Source: an uncultured Octadecabacter sp. (GTDB lineage: Bacteria; Pseudomonadota; Alphaproteobacteria; Rhodobacterales; Rhodobacteraceae). Taken from it: a stretch of 62,761 bases of DNA. This document shows positions 52,079-60,055 of this stretch, piece after piece. How positions within the stretch are numbered: the first letter of the stretch is position 1; every line of letters starts with the position of its first letter. The notes beneath the pieces are model-generated. The model was not told where the DNA came from. It did no database searches and worked only from the letters and a program-made list of their open reading frames with translations. Where the stretch lies: assembly GCA_937891785.1 (NCBI GenBank), contig CALAGN010000095.1:1-62761 (forward strand), given 5' to 3'. Both the position numbers and the translations under genes were made by a program.

Positions 52079-53068
52079 CTATCCAATCGCGTGACGCCAC
52101 TGGGCTGAATAGGCCCCTGTGACGTGGTGTTCAAGCTGGCGCTCGATGTCGCCCAGCAAGCTGGAGGCCCCGAACCGGAACAGGTCGGGCCGCAACCAGC
52201 GATCCCCCAATTCGTCCTTCATCATCGCCAAATAGGTGATTGCATCCTTGGCTTTGCTGATCCCGCCCGCAGGCTTGTAGCCCACACGGATGCCTGTGCG
52301 TTCGTAATATTCACGGATCGCGCGGATCATCGTCAGGGTCACAGGCAGGGTTGCATTGATGGGTTCCTTGCCCGTGGATGTCTTGATGAAATCAGCCCCC
52401 GCCATCATGCAAACGACGGACGCGCGCGCCACGTTGCGCAGCGTGCCAAGTTCGCCAGTTGCAAGGATCGCCTTCATATGGGCATCGCCACAAGCATCGC
52501 GCATCGCGCGTGTTTCATCGTAAAGTGCTTGCCAGTTTTGTGTCAGGACGTGGCGGCGGGAAATGACGATGTCGATTTCGCCAGCACCCGCATCGACGCT
52601 TTCGCCAATCTCGGCCAAGCGCAGATGCAGCGGCGACAGGCCCGCCGGAAAGCCAGTGGACACAGCCGCCACAGGAATGCCCGATCCGGCCAAAGCCTCG
52701 ACTGCCGTTGCGACCATATCATGATAGACGCAAACCGCGCCTGTGGTCAGTCCGGTCATGCCCAGCCTGTCCAGGATATCGGCGCGCACCGGGTGACGGG
52801 CCTTGCCGCATAACCGCCGCACACGCCCTTGGGTATCGTCGCCCGACAGTGTCGTCAGGTCGATGCAGGAAATCGCGCGGCAAAGCCATGCGGCCTGATA
52901 GTCCTTTTTGACGCTACGCCGCCCCGGCAGAGTCGCGGCGCGGCGTTCAATGGCGGATGTATTCGCATGCACGCTGCGCACCCAAGACAAGTCAAGCGGC
53001 AAGCCATCGTTGCGGGCTTCGACGGTTTGGGGCAGGTGGGCCGTTGGTGTGTCAGTCGTTGTGGTCAC
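52079..53068 (-). CDS. deoC: Deoxyribose-phosphate aldolase
   Basis: A 329-residue TIM-barrel aldolase. GTG 53068 is chosen because GGAGAG lies seven bases before it. Key parts: ISCIDLTTLSGDDT, VCVYHDMVATAVEAL, AVSTGFPAGLSP, GAGEIDIVISR, MKAILATGELG, and GADFIKTSTGKEPINATLP with the Schiff-base Lys. It splits deoxyribose 5-phosphate into glyceraldehyde 3-phosphate and acetaldehyde. It lies directly before the ALDH16 gene (63 bases) on the same strand, a pairing that could remove the acetaldehyde. An AraC regulator gene is 51 bases upstream. Confidence 0.95.
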   Translation of the reverse strand: MTTTTDTPTAHLPQTVEARNDGLPLDLSWVRSVHANTSAIERRAATLPGRRSVKKDYQAAWLCRAISCIDLTTLSGDDTQGRVRRLCGKARHPVRADILDRLGMTGLTTGAVCVYHDMVATAVEALAGSGIPVAAVSTGFPAGLSPLHLRLAEIGESVDAGAGEIDIVISRRHVLTQNWQALYDETRAMRDACGDAHMKAILATGELGTLRNVARASVVCMMAGADFIKTSTGKEPINATLPVTLTMIRAIREYYERTGIRVGYKPAGGISKAKDAITYLAMMKDELGDRWLRPDLFRFGASSLLGDIERQLEHHVTGAYSAQWRHAIG

Positions 53069-53119
53069 GCGGCACTCTCCGATTGCAGAATATGAAGGTG
53101 ACACGCGCGCGCGACGTTT

Positions 53120-53971
53120 TCAAGTGGCCGCTGGCTGTAAGACGTTGCGTTGTCGCGCGCGGCGATAGCGTTGTGGCGTTTGGCCGTGGTGGGCCAGAAA
53201 CAGCTTGTGAAAATGCGACAGGTTCGGTATCCCGCAATCGGTCGCGATTTCGGACAGGGTTTCGCCTGTGCCGCTTAGACGGCGGGCGGCATAATCCATC
53301 CGCAGTGCGTTTATGTATTCTGACGGGCTTTGCCCCAAATAGGCCCGTGTTGTGCGGCTCACGTGGGGGTGGGCGCAGCCTGCTACAGCAACAAATCCGG
53401 CGGCCCCATCGCGAAAAACAGCGGGGTCTTGGGCTGCAGCGCAGGCATCAAACAGCCATTGCGGTGCGCCCTTGGGCAAATCGGGGGCACCGTCAAGCAG
53501 GCTTGTCAGTAGCGGCAGCAAGAACGCCTCGGCTTCGAACGCGCTGGGCTGGGACCGCTCAAGCCGCAAGGCGGCTGCATTGAGTTGGGCAAGCTGGCGC
53601 ATGTCGCGATGCGTGGTCACGGGGGTTGGGCTGTCGGACCAAAAGAACCGGCCCAGCAATGCGCGATGCCGCTGGCCAATCTGCGCGATTAAATCGTCTG
53701 ACAGGCTGATCGAAACGACTAACGCCTCCTCGCCGCGCCCTTGCAACCCGTGGATATGGTCGGAGCGCACGAACAGCATGTCGCCCTCGGACAGATCAGC
53801 ACGCCCGTCGGGTGTGTGATGGCGGACTATGCCATTCTGCACCCAAAGCAGTTCGAAAAAATCGTGAGTATGCAGCACCTGCGGGCGGCGGTTATCCAGC
53901 GCTGCGCGCGTCAGGTGATAGGCTCCGTCTTTGGGAATGATATCGGTGTGATGCAGTGTGATATGGCCCAT
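53120..53971 (-). CDS. AraC-family regulator with cupin sensor domain
   Basis: A 283-residue regulator from ATG 53971. Residues ~20-100 are an AraC_binding cupin (VLHTHDFFELLWVQNGIVRH, LSEGDMLFVRSDHIHGLQG). Residues ~185-283 are two helix-turn-helix motifs (VAVAGCAHPHVSRTTRAYLGQSPSEYINAL, GETLSEIATDCGIPNLSHFHKLFLAHHGQTPQRYRR, in order). The family senses a sugar-like ligand and activates neighbours, here probably deoC and the ALDH16 gene read in the same direction. Confidence 0.88.
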   Translation of the reverse strand: MGHITLHHTDIIPKDGAYHLTRAALDNRRPQVLHTHDFFELLWVQNGIVRHHTPDGRADLSEGDMLFVRSDHIHGLQGRGEEALVVSISLSDDLIAQIGQRHRALLGRFFWSDSPTPVTTHRDMRQLAQLNAAALRLERSQPSAFEAEAFLLPLLTSLLDGAPDLPKGAPQWLFDACAAAQDPAVFRDGAAGFVAVAGCAHPHVSRTTRAYLGQSPSEYINALRMDYAARRLSGTGETLSEIATDCGIPNLSHFHKLFLAHHGQTPQRYRRARQRNVLQPAAT

Positions 53972-54095
53972 GTTTACTATATACCACACTCTGACACAGA
54001 TCCCACTGCTATGGGGTCGCACCTGTGCGAGGGTGGGTGACGGCGCGCGCGCACTGGGCTAAAGGGGGTTAACCGCTGCACAAGGAACGCCTGAC

Positions 54096-54779
54096 ATGAC
54101 TTTTGACCGCACTTTGAAAATCGCCCCGTCGATCCTTTCTGCTGATTTTGCCAACTTTGGGTTGGAAATTCAGGCGATCGAGGATCAGGGCTGCGATTGG
54201 GTTCATGTAGATGTGATGGACGGGCATTTCGTGCCCAATCTCACGTTCGGCCCGCCGCTTTGTGCCGCGATCCGCCCGCATATCAAAACTGTGATGGACG
54301 TGCATTTGATGATCTCTCCGGTGGATCAATATATCGAAGCCTATGCTGCCGCCGGTGCCGATTACATTACTGCCCACGTCGAAGCAGGCGCGCATACGCA
54401 CCGCACGATGCAAGCGATCCGCGCGACGGGTGCTAAGGCGGGTGTCGCGTTAAATCCTGCGACCCCGGCCGGCGAAATCGAATACCTGCTCGATATGATC
54501 GACATGGTTTGTGTGATGACCGTGAACCCCGGATTTGGCGGGCAAAAGTTCATTCACAGCCAGATCGAAAAAGTCCGCCAATTGCGCGCGATGATCGGTG
54601 ACCGTCCGATCCATATCGAAATTGACGGCGGAGTGACCCCGGAAACTGCGCCTTTGGTTGTGGCCGCCGGGGCGGATGTGCTGGTCGCAGGGTCGGCTGT
54701 GTTCAAAGGCGGGTCGGTCGCTAACCCTGCGCCCTACGGCGAGAATATCCGCGCTATTCGGGTCGCTGCTGCCCAATAA
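54096..54779 (+). CDS. rpe: Ribulose-phosphate 3-epimerase
   Basis: A 227-residue TIM-barrel enzyme with AAGGAAC before ATG 54096. Conserved: [55 protein letters not shown] and [13 protein letters not shown], with the metal-binding His and Asp residues. It interconverts ribulose 5-phosphate and xylulose 5-phosphate in the pentose phosphate pathway. It stands divergent from the AraC gene. Confidence 0.97.
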   Translation: MTFDRTLKIAPSILSADFANFGLEIQAIEDQGCDWVHVDVMDGHFVPNLTFGPPLCAAIRPHIKTVMDVHLMISPVDQYIEAYAAAGADYITAHVEAGAHTHRTMQAIRATGAKAGVALNPATPAGEIEYLLDMIDMVCVMTVNPGFGGQKFIHSQIEKVRQLRAMIGDRPIHIEIDGGVTPETAPLVVAAGADVLVAGSAVFKGGSVANPAPYGENIRAIRVAAAQ

Positions 54780-54869
54780 CGCCTGCACAATAACTGCACA
54801 AACCCCGCGCAGGGCTTGCACCTGCGCGTCTTATTCCCGTCTTCAATCAACAAGACAAGGGATAGCGTT

Positions 54870-55648
54870 ATGTCAGCTTATATCGTGCACGGATTGCCCC
54901 GTGCGCTTGCTAAAGATGCGTGGTGGATGGCAGCCGATGGCCGTAGTGGCGCGGTTGGCGGCGCGGCCCCTGTGTCGGCGCAAAAATCCAATGCTATTCC
55001 AGTCCTGATCATGCTTGTCGTGGTGATCGACATGTTAATCTGGCGCGAGGTTTCACTTGGGCTATCGCTAGCACTGGTCTTTGTGGCGATTGCGGGGGCG
55101 GTGCAGGTTTGCCTTGGACGGGCGATGTCGCGGCGCGGGATCATGACCGCATGGTTGGGCGTGGCCATTGGTGTTCTGCCCCTTGTCGAAACCGTACAGC
55201 CCCTTTCGACCGCCTTTGCGATTGCAGGCATCTTGCACTTTGCCGCATGGGGCCTTCTGGATGGTGGGCGGGTCAATACCGCGCGCCTCGCGAAAGCTGC
55301 GGGGCGGTTCTTGGTCTTGGGGCATGGGGTAACTGGGCGTGATTTGGTGAGCGCTGCAGCGCGCGCCCAAAGCACGTCGAACAGGGTTTCGCTCGGGGGT
55401 GGCGCCCCCTGCCTGATGGGATGACATATGCCCATAGCGGGGCTTGTCCGTTGATCGCCACCGCGTTTCTTGCGGAGCTTTTCGCGCTGCTGGCGTAACC
55501 CTTTTTGCTGGGGCGGCCTGCGCTCAAGGTACTGCTATTCCTTTGGGTATTGCAAACCGGGGCGTCGACTCTCTCGGCGGTCCTGCGGCTTGATCTTTAT
55601 ATCGCGGCTTACGGGCTGACCTATCTGCGGTTTGCAGCGGTGATCTGA
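54870..55648 (+). pseudogene. DUF4173/DUF4153 membrane protein remnant
   Basis: ATG 54870 opens MSAYIVHGLPRALAKDAWWM and several membrane segments (NAIPVLIMLVVVIDMLIW, GLSLALVFVAIAGAVQVCLG, GIMTAWLGVAIGVLPLV). The frame breaks at 55422. A second frame continues with GMTYAHSGACPLIATAFLAE, a stop at 55497, then VLLFLWVLQTGASTLSAVLR and [18 protein letters not shown], a known DUF4173 segment, ending at 55648. The long C-terminal part after this is missing and the DNA runs straight into a response-regulator remnant. So the gene has a shift, a stop and at least one large deletion. Confidence 0.85.
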
Positions 55649-56241
55649 TTGTCGATGACGACCCGCAAATCCGCGACGTCCTTCAGATCGCACTCGGGCA
55701 AGCTGACTTTGGCGTTCTTCAGGCGCGTGACGGCGCGACAGTGGTGACGTTGGCCGCCCGCGTTGTTGGTCTTGAGATGGGCGCGGATGACTATGTCGAC
55801 AAACCGTTTTCGACACGTGAACTGGTCGCCCGCGTGCGCACCATTCTGAAACGCACAGGCGCACAGGCCCCCGCCAGCACGGCTGCCGGTCATGGCATCA
55901 TTGAGGTCGATCAGGCGCGCCATATTTGCCGCGTTAACGGCGATCCTGTGCCGCTTGCCGCGGACGGTGTGCGGCTGGTGTTGGATCATCTGTTAAGCAA
56001 TGCCGCGGGACATGGTGCGACCAGTGCGACCATCGCCGCGCGGGGGCAGGAATTGATGGTTTGTGACAACGCAAACGGTGTATCCGAGGGCAACGAAGGC
56101 CGGATTTTCGATCCGTTCTTTACGACGCGGCGCGACGACGGCGGGACGGGCATGGGCCTGCCAATTGCGCGCCGGATGCTTGAGGCGAGCGGGGCGACGA
56201 TCAGTCTGGTACGCCCCCCCCAAAAGGGGCCTGCTTTGTGA
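55642..56241 (+). pseudogene. Collapsed two-component locus: response regulator fused to kinase ATPase tail
   Basis: One open frame joins pieces of two genes. It starts [20 protein letters not shown] (receiver, acidic pocket), then jumps from ARDGAT to [40 protein letters not shown]: about 45 residues, with the phosphorylated Asp, are lost. After the beginning of the DNA-binding domain ([10 protein letters not shown]) it jumps to a histidine-kinase ATPase domain: [13 protein letters not shown] (N box), VCDNANGV (G1), FDPFFTT (F box), [13 protein letters not shown] (G2). The kinase lacks its sensor and phospho-His part. No start codon precedes it, so it is very likely dead. Confidence 0.88.
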
Positions 56242-56263
56242 TCCGGTTTGGCGCAGACGCGCG

Positions 56264-57154
56264 CTAAGACATGCCTTTTTTGGACAGAATCGAGGGTAGT
56301 TTCCCACCATTGTCTTTGGCGGCGGCGGTCGCATCACCCATCTTTTTGATCATCGCGACACCGCTTTCGCCCAACGGCACGGTTGCGAACGGTCCGCCAA
56401 CGCGCATTTTTGCAAGGTCCTGCGGATCGGCTGGCCCTTCTTTTGCAAACAGCGCCTCGGCCCAATCCTCGGCGTTGTCTTTCGGGCGATATCCAAGGAA
56501 CGACACGCGGGTATTGTCCATCGCCACGCGGGTGTTCGCACTGACGCCGTAGACGACCGTAAAGCCAACCGTCGGTGTGTCGACGGACCGCTGCACCAGC
56601 TGGATCAGGTCGCCATACGACAGCCAAGATCCCAAGGCCCGCACATTGCCGGGTTCCGGCGTGCAGGAAGCAATCCGCAGGCAAACCGACTCCAGCCCGC
56701 GTTTTTCCCAATACATCTTGCCCATATCTTCGGCGAAACACTTGGCCAGACCATAGAACGTATCGGGGCGATGATCGCAGTTGGTATCAATCCCGTCTGC
56801 GTTGGGATGCATCCCGATTGCATGGATCGATGAGGCATAGACCACGCGGCGCAACCCGTGCTGATAGGCGGCCTCCCATACGTTATAGGCGCCGACGTAG
56901 TTCGGCCCCAGCAGTTCCTCGAACGGGCGCTCATCGGCGATAGCGGCGAAATGCACGACCATGTCCGCGCCTTTCAGCAGCGGGCCGATTTCGTCCATCT
57001 TGGCCACATCTGCCTTGGCGTAAGTTTCGTTTTCCAGCAACTTTGGCGCATCCAAAAGGTCCACCGAGACCAGTTCATCGGCCATTTTCGACAATGGTGC
57101 GCGCAGTTGCGATCCAAGCGCGCCTAGCGCTCCGGTGAGGACGATCTTTTTCAT
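56264..57154 (-). CDS. NAD-dependent epimerase/dehydratase family, uronate dehydrogenase-like
   Basis: A 296-residue extended SDR. Nucleotide loop: VLTGALGALGSQL. Then MVVHFAAIADERPFEELLGPNYVGAYNVWEAA, the catalytic YASS-type SIHAIG segment with VVYASSIHAIG, and TFYGLAKCFAEDMGKMYWEK (YxxxK). AMDNTRVSFLGYRPKDNAE is like uronate dehydrogenases, which oxidise galacturonate or glucuronate to the lactone. It is about 30 residues longer than typical Udh at the C-terminus. Last gene of the hyuAB-oxidoreductase unit, 19 bases from the oxidoreductase. Confidence 0.8.
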   Translation of the reverse strand: MKKIVLTGALGALGSQLRAPLSKMADELVSVDLLDAPKLLENETYAKADVAKMDEIGPLLKGADMVVHFAAIADERPFEELLGPNYVGAYNVWEAAYQHGLRRVVYASSIHAIGMHPNADGIDTNCDHRPDTFYGLAKCFAEDMGKMYWEKRGLESVCLRIASCTPEPGNVRALGSWLSYGDLIQLVQRSVDTPTVGFTVVYGVSANTRVAMDNTRVSFLGYRPKDNAEDWAEALFAKEGPADPQDLAKMRVGGPFATVPLGESGVAMIKKMGDATAAAKDNGGKLPSILSKKGMS

Positions 57155-57173
57155 GAGTGTTCCTTTTCTTGGC

Positions 57174-58349
57174 TCAAATCACCGCCCGTTCGAGCAGTGG
57201 TGTGTTGCTTGCGATACGGTCATACCCCAGCGGCGCAAGGTCAAGGGTCCGATAGGCCCCATGCACCAGCAATTCGGCCAAACCCCGCCCAACGGCAGGA
57301 GATTGCTGAAGCCCATGGCCGGAAAACCCGTTCGCAAGATAGAAATTGCCGACCTCGGGGTGCGCCCCGACAATCGCGTTTTGGTCCAGCGTATTATAGG
57401 CGTAGTGCCCAACCCAAGTGTTGATCAACTTGATCTGTTCGAACGCAGGAACGCGGGTCGCCAGAACGGGCCAGACTTTGTCCTCCCAAATCTGGTGATC
57501 CATAGTAAAATCATCGAAATCCACGTTAGGATCATCGCCGGGCGGGCATCCGGCCATATAATAGCGTCCGTCAGTGCGCATATGAACGCCGCTCGGGTCA
57601 ATCGTCAGGGGCAGGTCACGGTCCAAACGGTGTGCGGCATCAAAGATAAACGTAAAGCGACGACGCGCCTCGACCGGCACATGTAGCCCGGCCATTTGTG
57701 CGGTGACATTGGCGCGCGGGCCAGAGGCATTGACGATCTTGCCAGCGCTGATTTCCGTGCCATCGGCAAGCGTGACGCTAGTGACACTCTCGCCTGTGCG
57801 GCTGATCGCTGTGACCTCGCCTTTGATGTAGTCCACCCCCTGCGCACGAGCCTTTTTGCGGAACCAATCGAATATAGTGCCACCGTCAAAATAGCCTTCA
57901 TTCAGGGTGTTGTGGCTGCCGCAGATCACGTCATCAAGATTGTAGAACGGATAGGCCGCGGCCAGTTCATTGCGCGACATGATCCGCGTACCAGCGCCCA
58001 TATCAGCCTGAAGCCGCTGGTTATCACGCAACACATCAGCGAATTTTTCCGTGTCAGCCAGATACAGATACCCGAAACTGTGAAGCCTGATCTCGGGGGC
58101 GTCCGCACCCATGTAGTGTTTGAAGTCCTTGATGAACTCCACGCCGAACTGGCTGATCTGGATATTAATTCGGGTGCCGAACTGTTGGCGAATGCAGGAA
58201 TTTGTGTGGGTCGTGGAGGCGAATTCATAACTGGGATCGCGTTCAATCACCGCGATGCGACCCGTGAAATCAGGGTCGCGTGACGTCCAATAGGCGATGG
58301 ACGAGCCGATCATCGCGCCACCGATGATCACGATGTCATAGCTGCTCAT
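57174..58349 (-). CDS. FAD-dependent oxidoreductase (DAO/FOXRED1-like)
   Basis: A 391-residue flavoprotein with the Rossmann loop YDIVIIGGAMIGSSIAYW and the glutamate of IAVIERDPSYEFAST. The end AIVGAHPEVGNFYLANGFSGHGLQQSPAVG is the second FAD motif of the D-amino-acid oxidase/sarcosine oxidase group. It oxidises an amine or N-methyl amino acid. It overlaps hyuB by four bases (ATGA), so in this operon it may act on the product of hydantoin opening, for instance sarcosine or a D-amino acid. Confidence 0.88.
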   Translation of the reverse strand: MSSYDIVIIGGAMIGSSIAYWTSRDPDFTGRIAVIERDPSYEFASTTHTNSCIRQQFGTRINIQISQFGVEFIKDFKHYMGADAPEIRLHSFGYLYLADTEKFADVLRDNQRLQADMGAGTRIMSRNELAAAYPFYNLDDVICGSHNTLNEGYFDGGTIFDWFRKKARAQGVDYIKGEVTAISRTGESVTSVTLADGTEISAGKIVNASGPRANVTAQMAGLHVPVEARRRFTFIFDAAHRLDRDLPLTIDPSGVHMRTDGRYYMAGCPPGDDPNVDFDDFTMDHQIWEDKVWPVLATRVPAFEQIKLINTWVGHYAYNTLDQNAIVGAHPEVGNFYLANGFSGHGLQQSPAVGRGLAELLVHGAYRTLDLAPLGYDRIASNTPLLERAVI

Positions 58350-60055
58350 GGCTCGCGGCCTTCTTGCACGGCTTTGGCCACGGCGCGCACATCTTCATCG
58401 CTCAACCCGTAATCATCCTGCGCCGTTTGTGCCGAGATATACCCGTGCGCCAGATCACGTTTGACTTGGGTTTTCGGGCGTTCGGAAGGGGCGCCATAGC
58501 CAGCCCCACCGGGGAAGGCCATTTGCACACGGCCCCCGTGCGGCACAAACTGTTTGCCCTTGCCCCGCATCGGCGTGCCGTCAGCGCGCGCGATGGTCGT
58601 TGGCGCACCGGCTGCCCCGCCACGCCGCCCAAGAGCTGGATGATCCACGCGGTCGAACATGGCTTGCATGTCAAACTCGTGTCCCTCGCGGGCACCGATT
58701 TCCATATATTGCCCAAGGCCGCCACGCTGTTTGCCAGCACCACCGGAATCGGGGCGCAATTCCTTGCGCCAGATGATCACGGGGCCTGCGTGTTCCGTCG
58801 CCTCGACCGGCATGGTCATCACGCCGGACGGAAAGGCGGTGGCGTTCAGCCCGTCATGGTTGGGCCGCGCACCCGATCCGCCAGAGTTGAACGTCAGCAC
58901 TTCGGAGCGTACCGCGCTGTCAGGCGCTGGCGCATCGGTGCGGGGCCGCAAGGAGACCTGAAAGTTGCACAGGCATCCGGCCCCTTCGGCGGGCACAAGG
59001 CCCGGCACGATCTGATCGAACGCGTTGAAAACCACGTCCGGCACGAAATGCCCGACGATATGGCGCAGGGCAACGGGTGCGGGATGCACCGCGTTGACGA
59101 TGGTGTTTTCGGGCGCGAAAATTTCAAACGGCGCGAGCGATGCCGCGTTGTTAGGAATCTCCGGCGCGATCGCGACTTTCAGCGCGTAACAGGCGTAGGC
59201 CTTGGCATAGACCAGCGGGCAGTTGATGCCTTTTTTGTCGACGCCGGATGTGCCGGTGAAATCACTGATAATCCGGTCTTTTTCGATGGTGAGTTTGACG
59301 CGCAGTGTGATCGGCGTGTCAAAGCCGTCAATCACCATCTCGCCTGTTGCAGATGTGCGGGGCAGGGCCGCGATCCGCTCCAAGGTGGCGGCACGGGACC
59401 GTTCAAGGATGAACGTGGCGATGCCAGCCAAATCATCCAATGCGAATTCCTGCATCATGTCGACAAGGCGGCGGTGGCCGATCTCGTTACACGTCGCCAA
59501 TGCATACAAATCACCGATCAGTTGATCGGGTTCACGCACGTTGCCACGAATGATCCGGACCAGCGTGTCATCGACGGTGCCGCGGTTGGCGAATTTCATG
59601 ATCGGGATGTAAATCCCTTCCTCGTAAACGCTCGCGGCATCGGCCCCGAACCCGCGCCCGCCCACGTCAACCACATGTGCCGTGCAGGCAAAGAAACCGA
59701 CGTGTGCGCCCTTGTGAAACGACGGGGTGACGATGGTGAAGTCATGCAGGTGGCCGGTGCCTTCCCACGGATCGTTGGTGATATAAACATCCCCGTCGGC
59801 GATATTTTCGCGCCCGATCCGGCGGATGAAATGCGCCACGGCGTCGGCCATCGCGTTGACGTGACCGGGTGTGCCTGTGACGGCCTGCGCGAGCATTTGT
59901 CCGTCAAGGTCATAGACCCCCGCCGACAAGTCACCCGCTTCGCGCACCGAGGTCGAAAAAGCGGTGCGCACGAGGGCTTGGGCCTGTTCTTCGACCACGG
60001 AAATCAGGCGGTTCCACATGACCTGATAGGCGACGTTTGATGGTTGATTGGTCAT
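58346..60055 (-). CDS. hyuB: Hydantoinase/oxoprolinase subunit B
   Basis: A 569-residue subunit. Typical blocks: RLISVVEEQAQALVRTAFST, REAGDLSAGVYDLDGQML, TGTPGHVNAMADAVAHFIRR, VYITNDPWEGTGHLHDFTIV, AHVVDVGGRGFGADA, EGIYIPIMKFANRG, and a C-terminal GGAGYGAPSERP. With HyuA it hydrolyses a five-membered imide or lactam ring (N-methylhydantoin, hydantoin or 5-oxoproline) using ATP. It overlaps HyuA by four bases. Confidence 0.92.
   Translation of the reverse strand: MTNQPSNVAYQVMWNRLISVVEEQAQALVRTAFSTSVREAGDLSAGVYDLDGQMLAQAVTGTPGHVNAMADAVAHFIRRIGRENIADGDVYITNDPWEGTGHLHDFTIVTPSFHKGAHVGFFACTAHVVDVGGRGFGADAASVYEEGIYIPIMKFANRGTVDDTLVRIIRGNVREPDQLIGDLYALATCNEIGHRRLVDMMQEFALDDLAGIATFILERSRAATLERIAALPRTSATGEMVIDGFDTPITLRVKLTIEKDRIISDFTGTSGVDKKGINCPLVYAKAYACYALKVAIAPEIPNNAASLAPFEIFAPENTIVNAVHPAPVALRHIVGHFVPDVVFNAFDQIVPGLVPAEGAGCLCNFQVSLRPRTDAPAPDSAVRSEVLTFNSGGSGARPNHDGLNATAFPSGVMTMPVEATEHAGPVIIWRKELRPDSGGAGKQRGGLGQYMEIGAREGHEFDMQAMFDRVDHPALGRRGGAAGAPTTIARADGTPMRGKGKQFVPHGGRVQMAFPGGAGYGAPSERPKTQVKRDLAHGYISAQTAQDDYGLSDEDVRAVAKAVQEGREP

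Noticed and set aside
55741-56241. Reading the 166-codon frame as a true hybrid response regulator-kinase
   Set aside because: The phosphorylated Asp, most of the DNA-binding domain and the kinase phospho-His region are all missing, and the joins fall inside domains.
58364-60040. 558-codon open frame opposite hyuB
   Set aside because: Same reason: antisense shadow of a well-conserved gene, no domain recognised.
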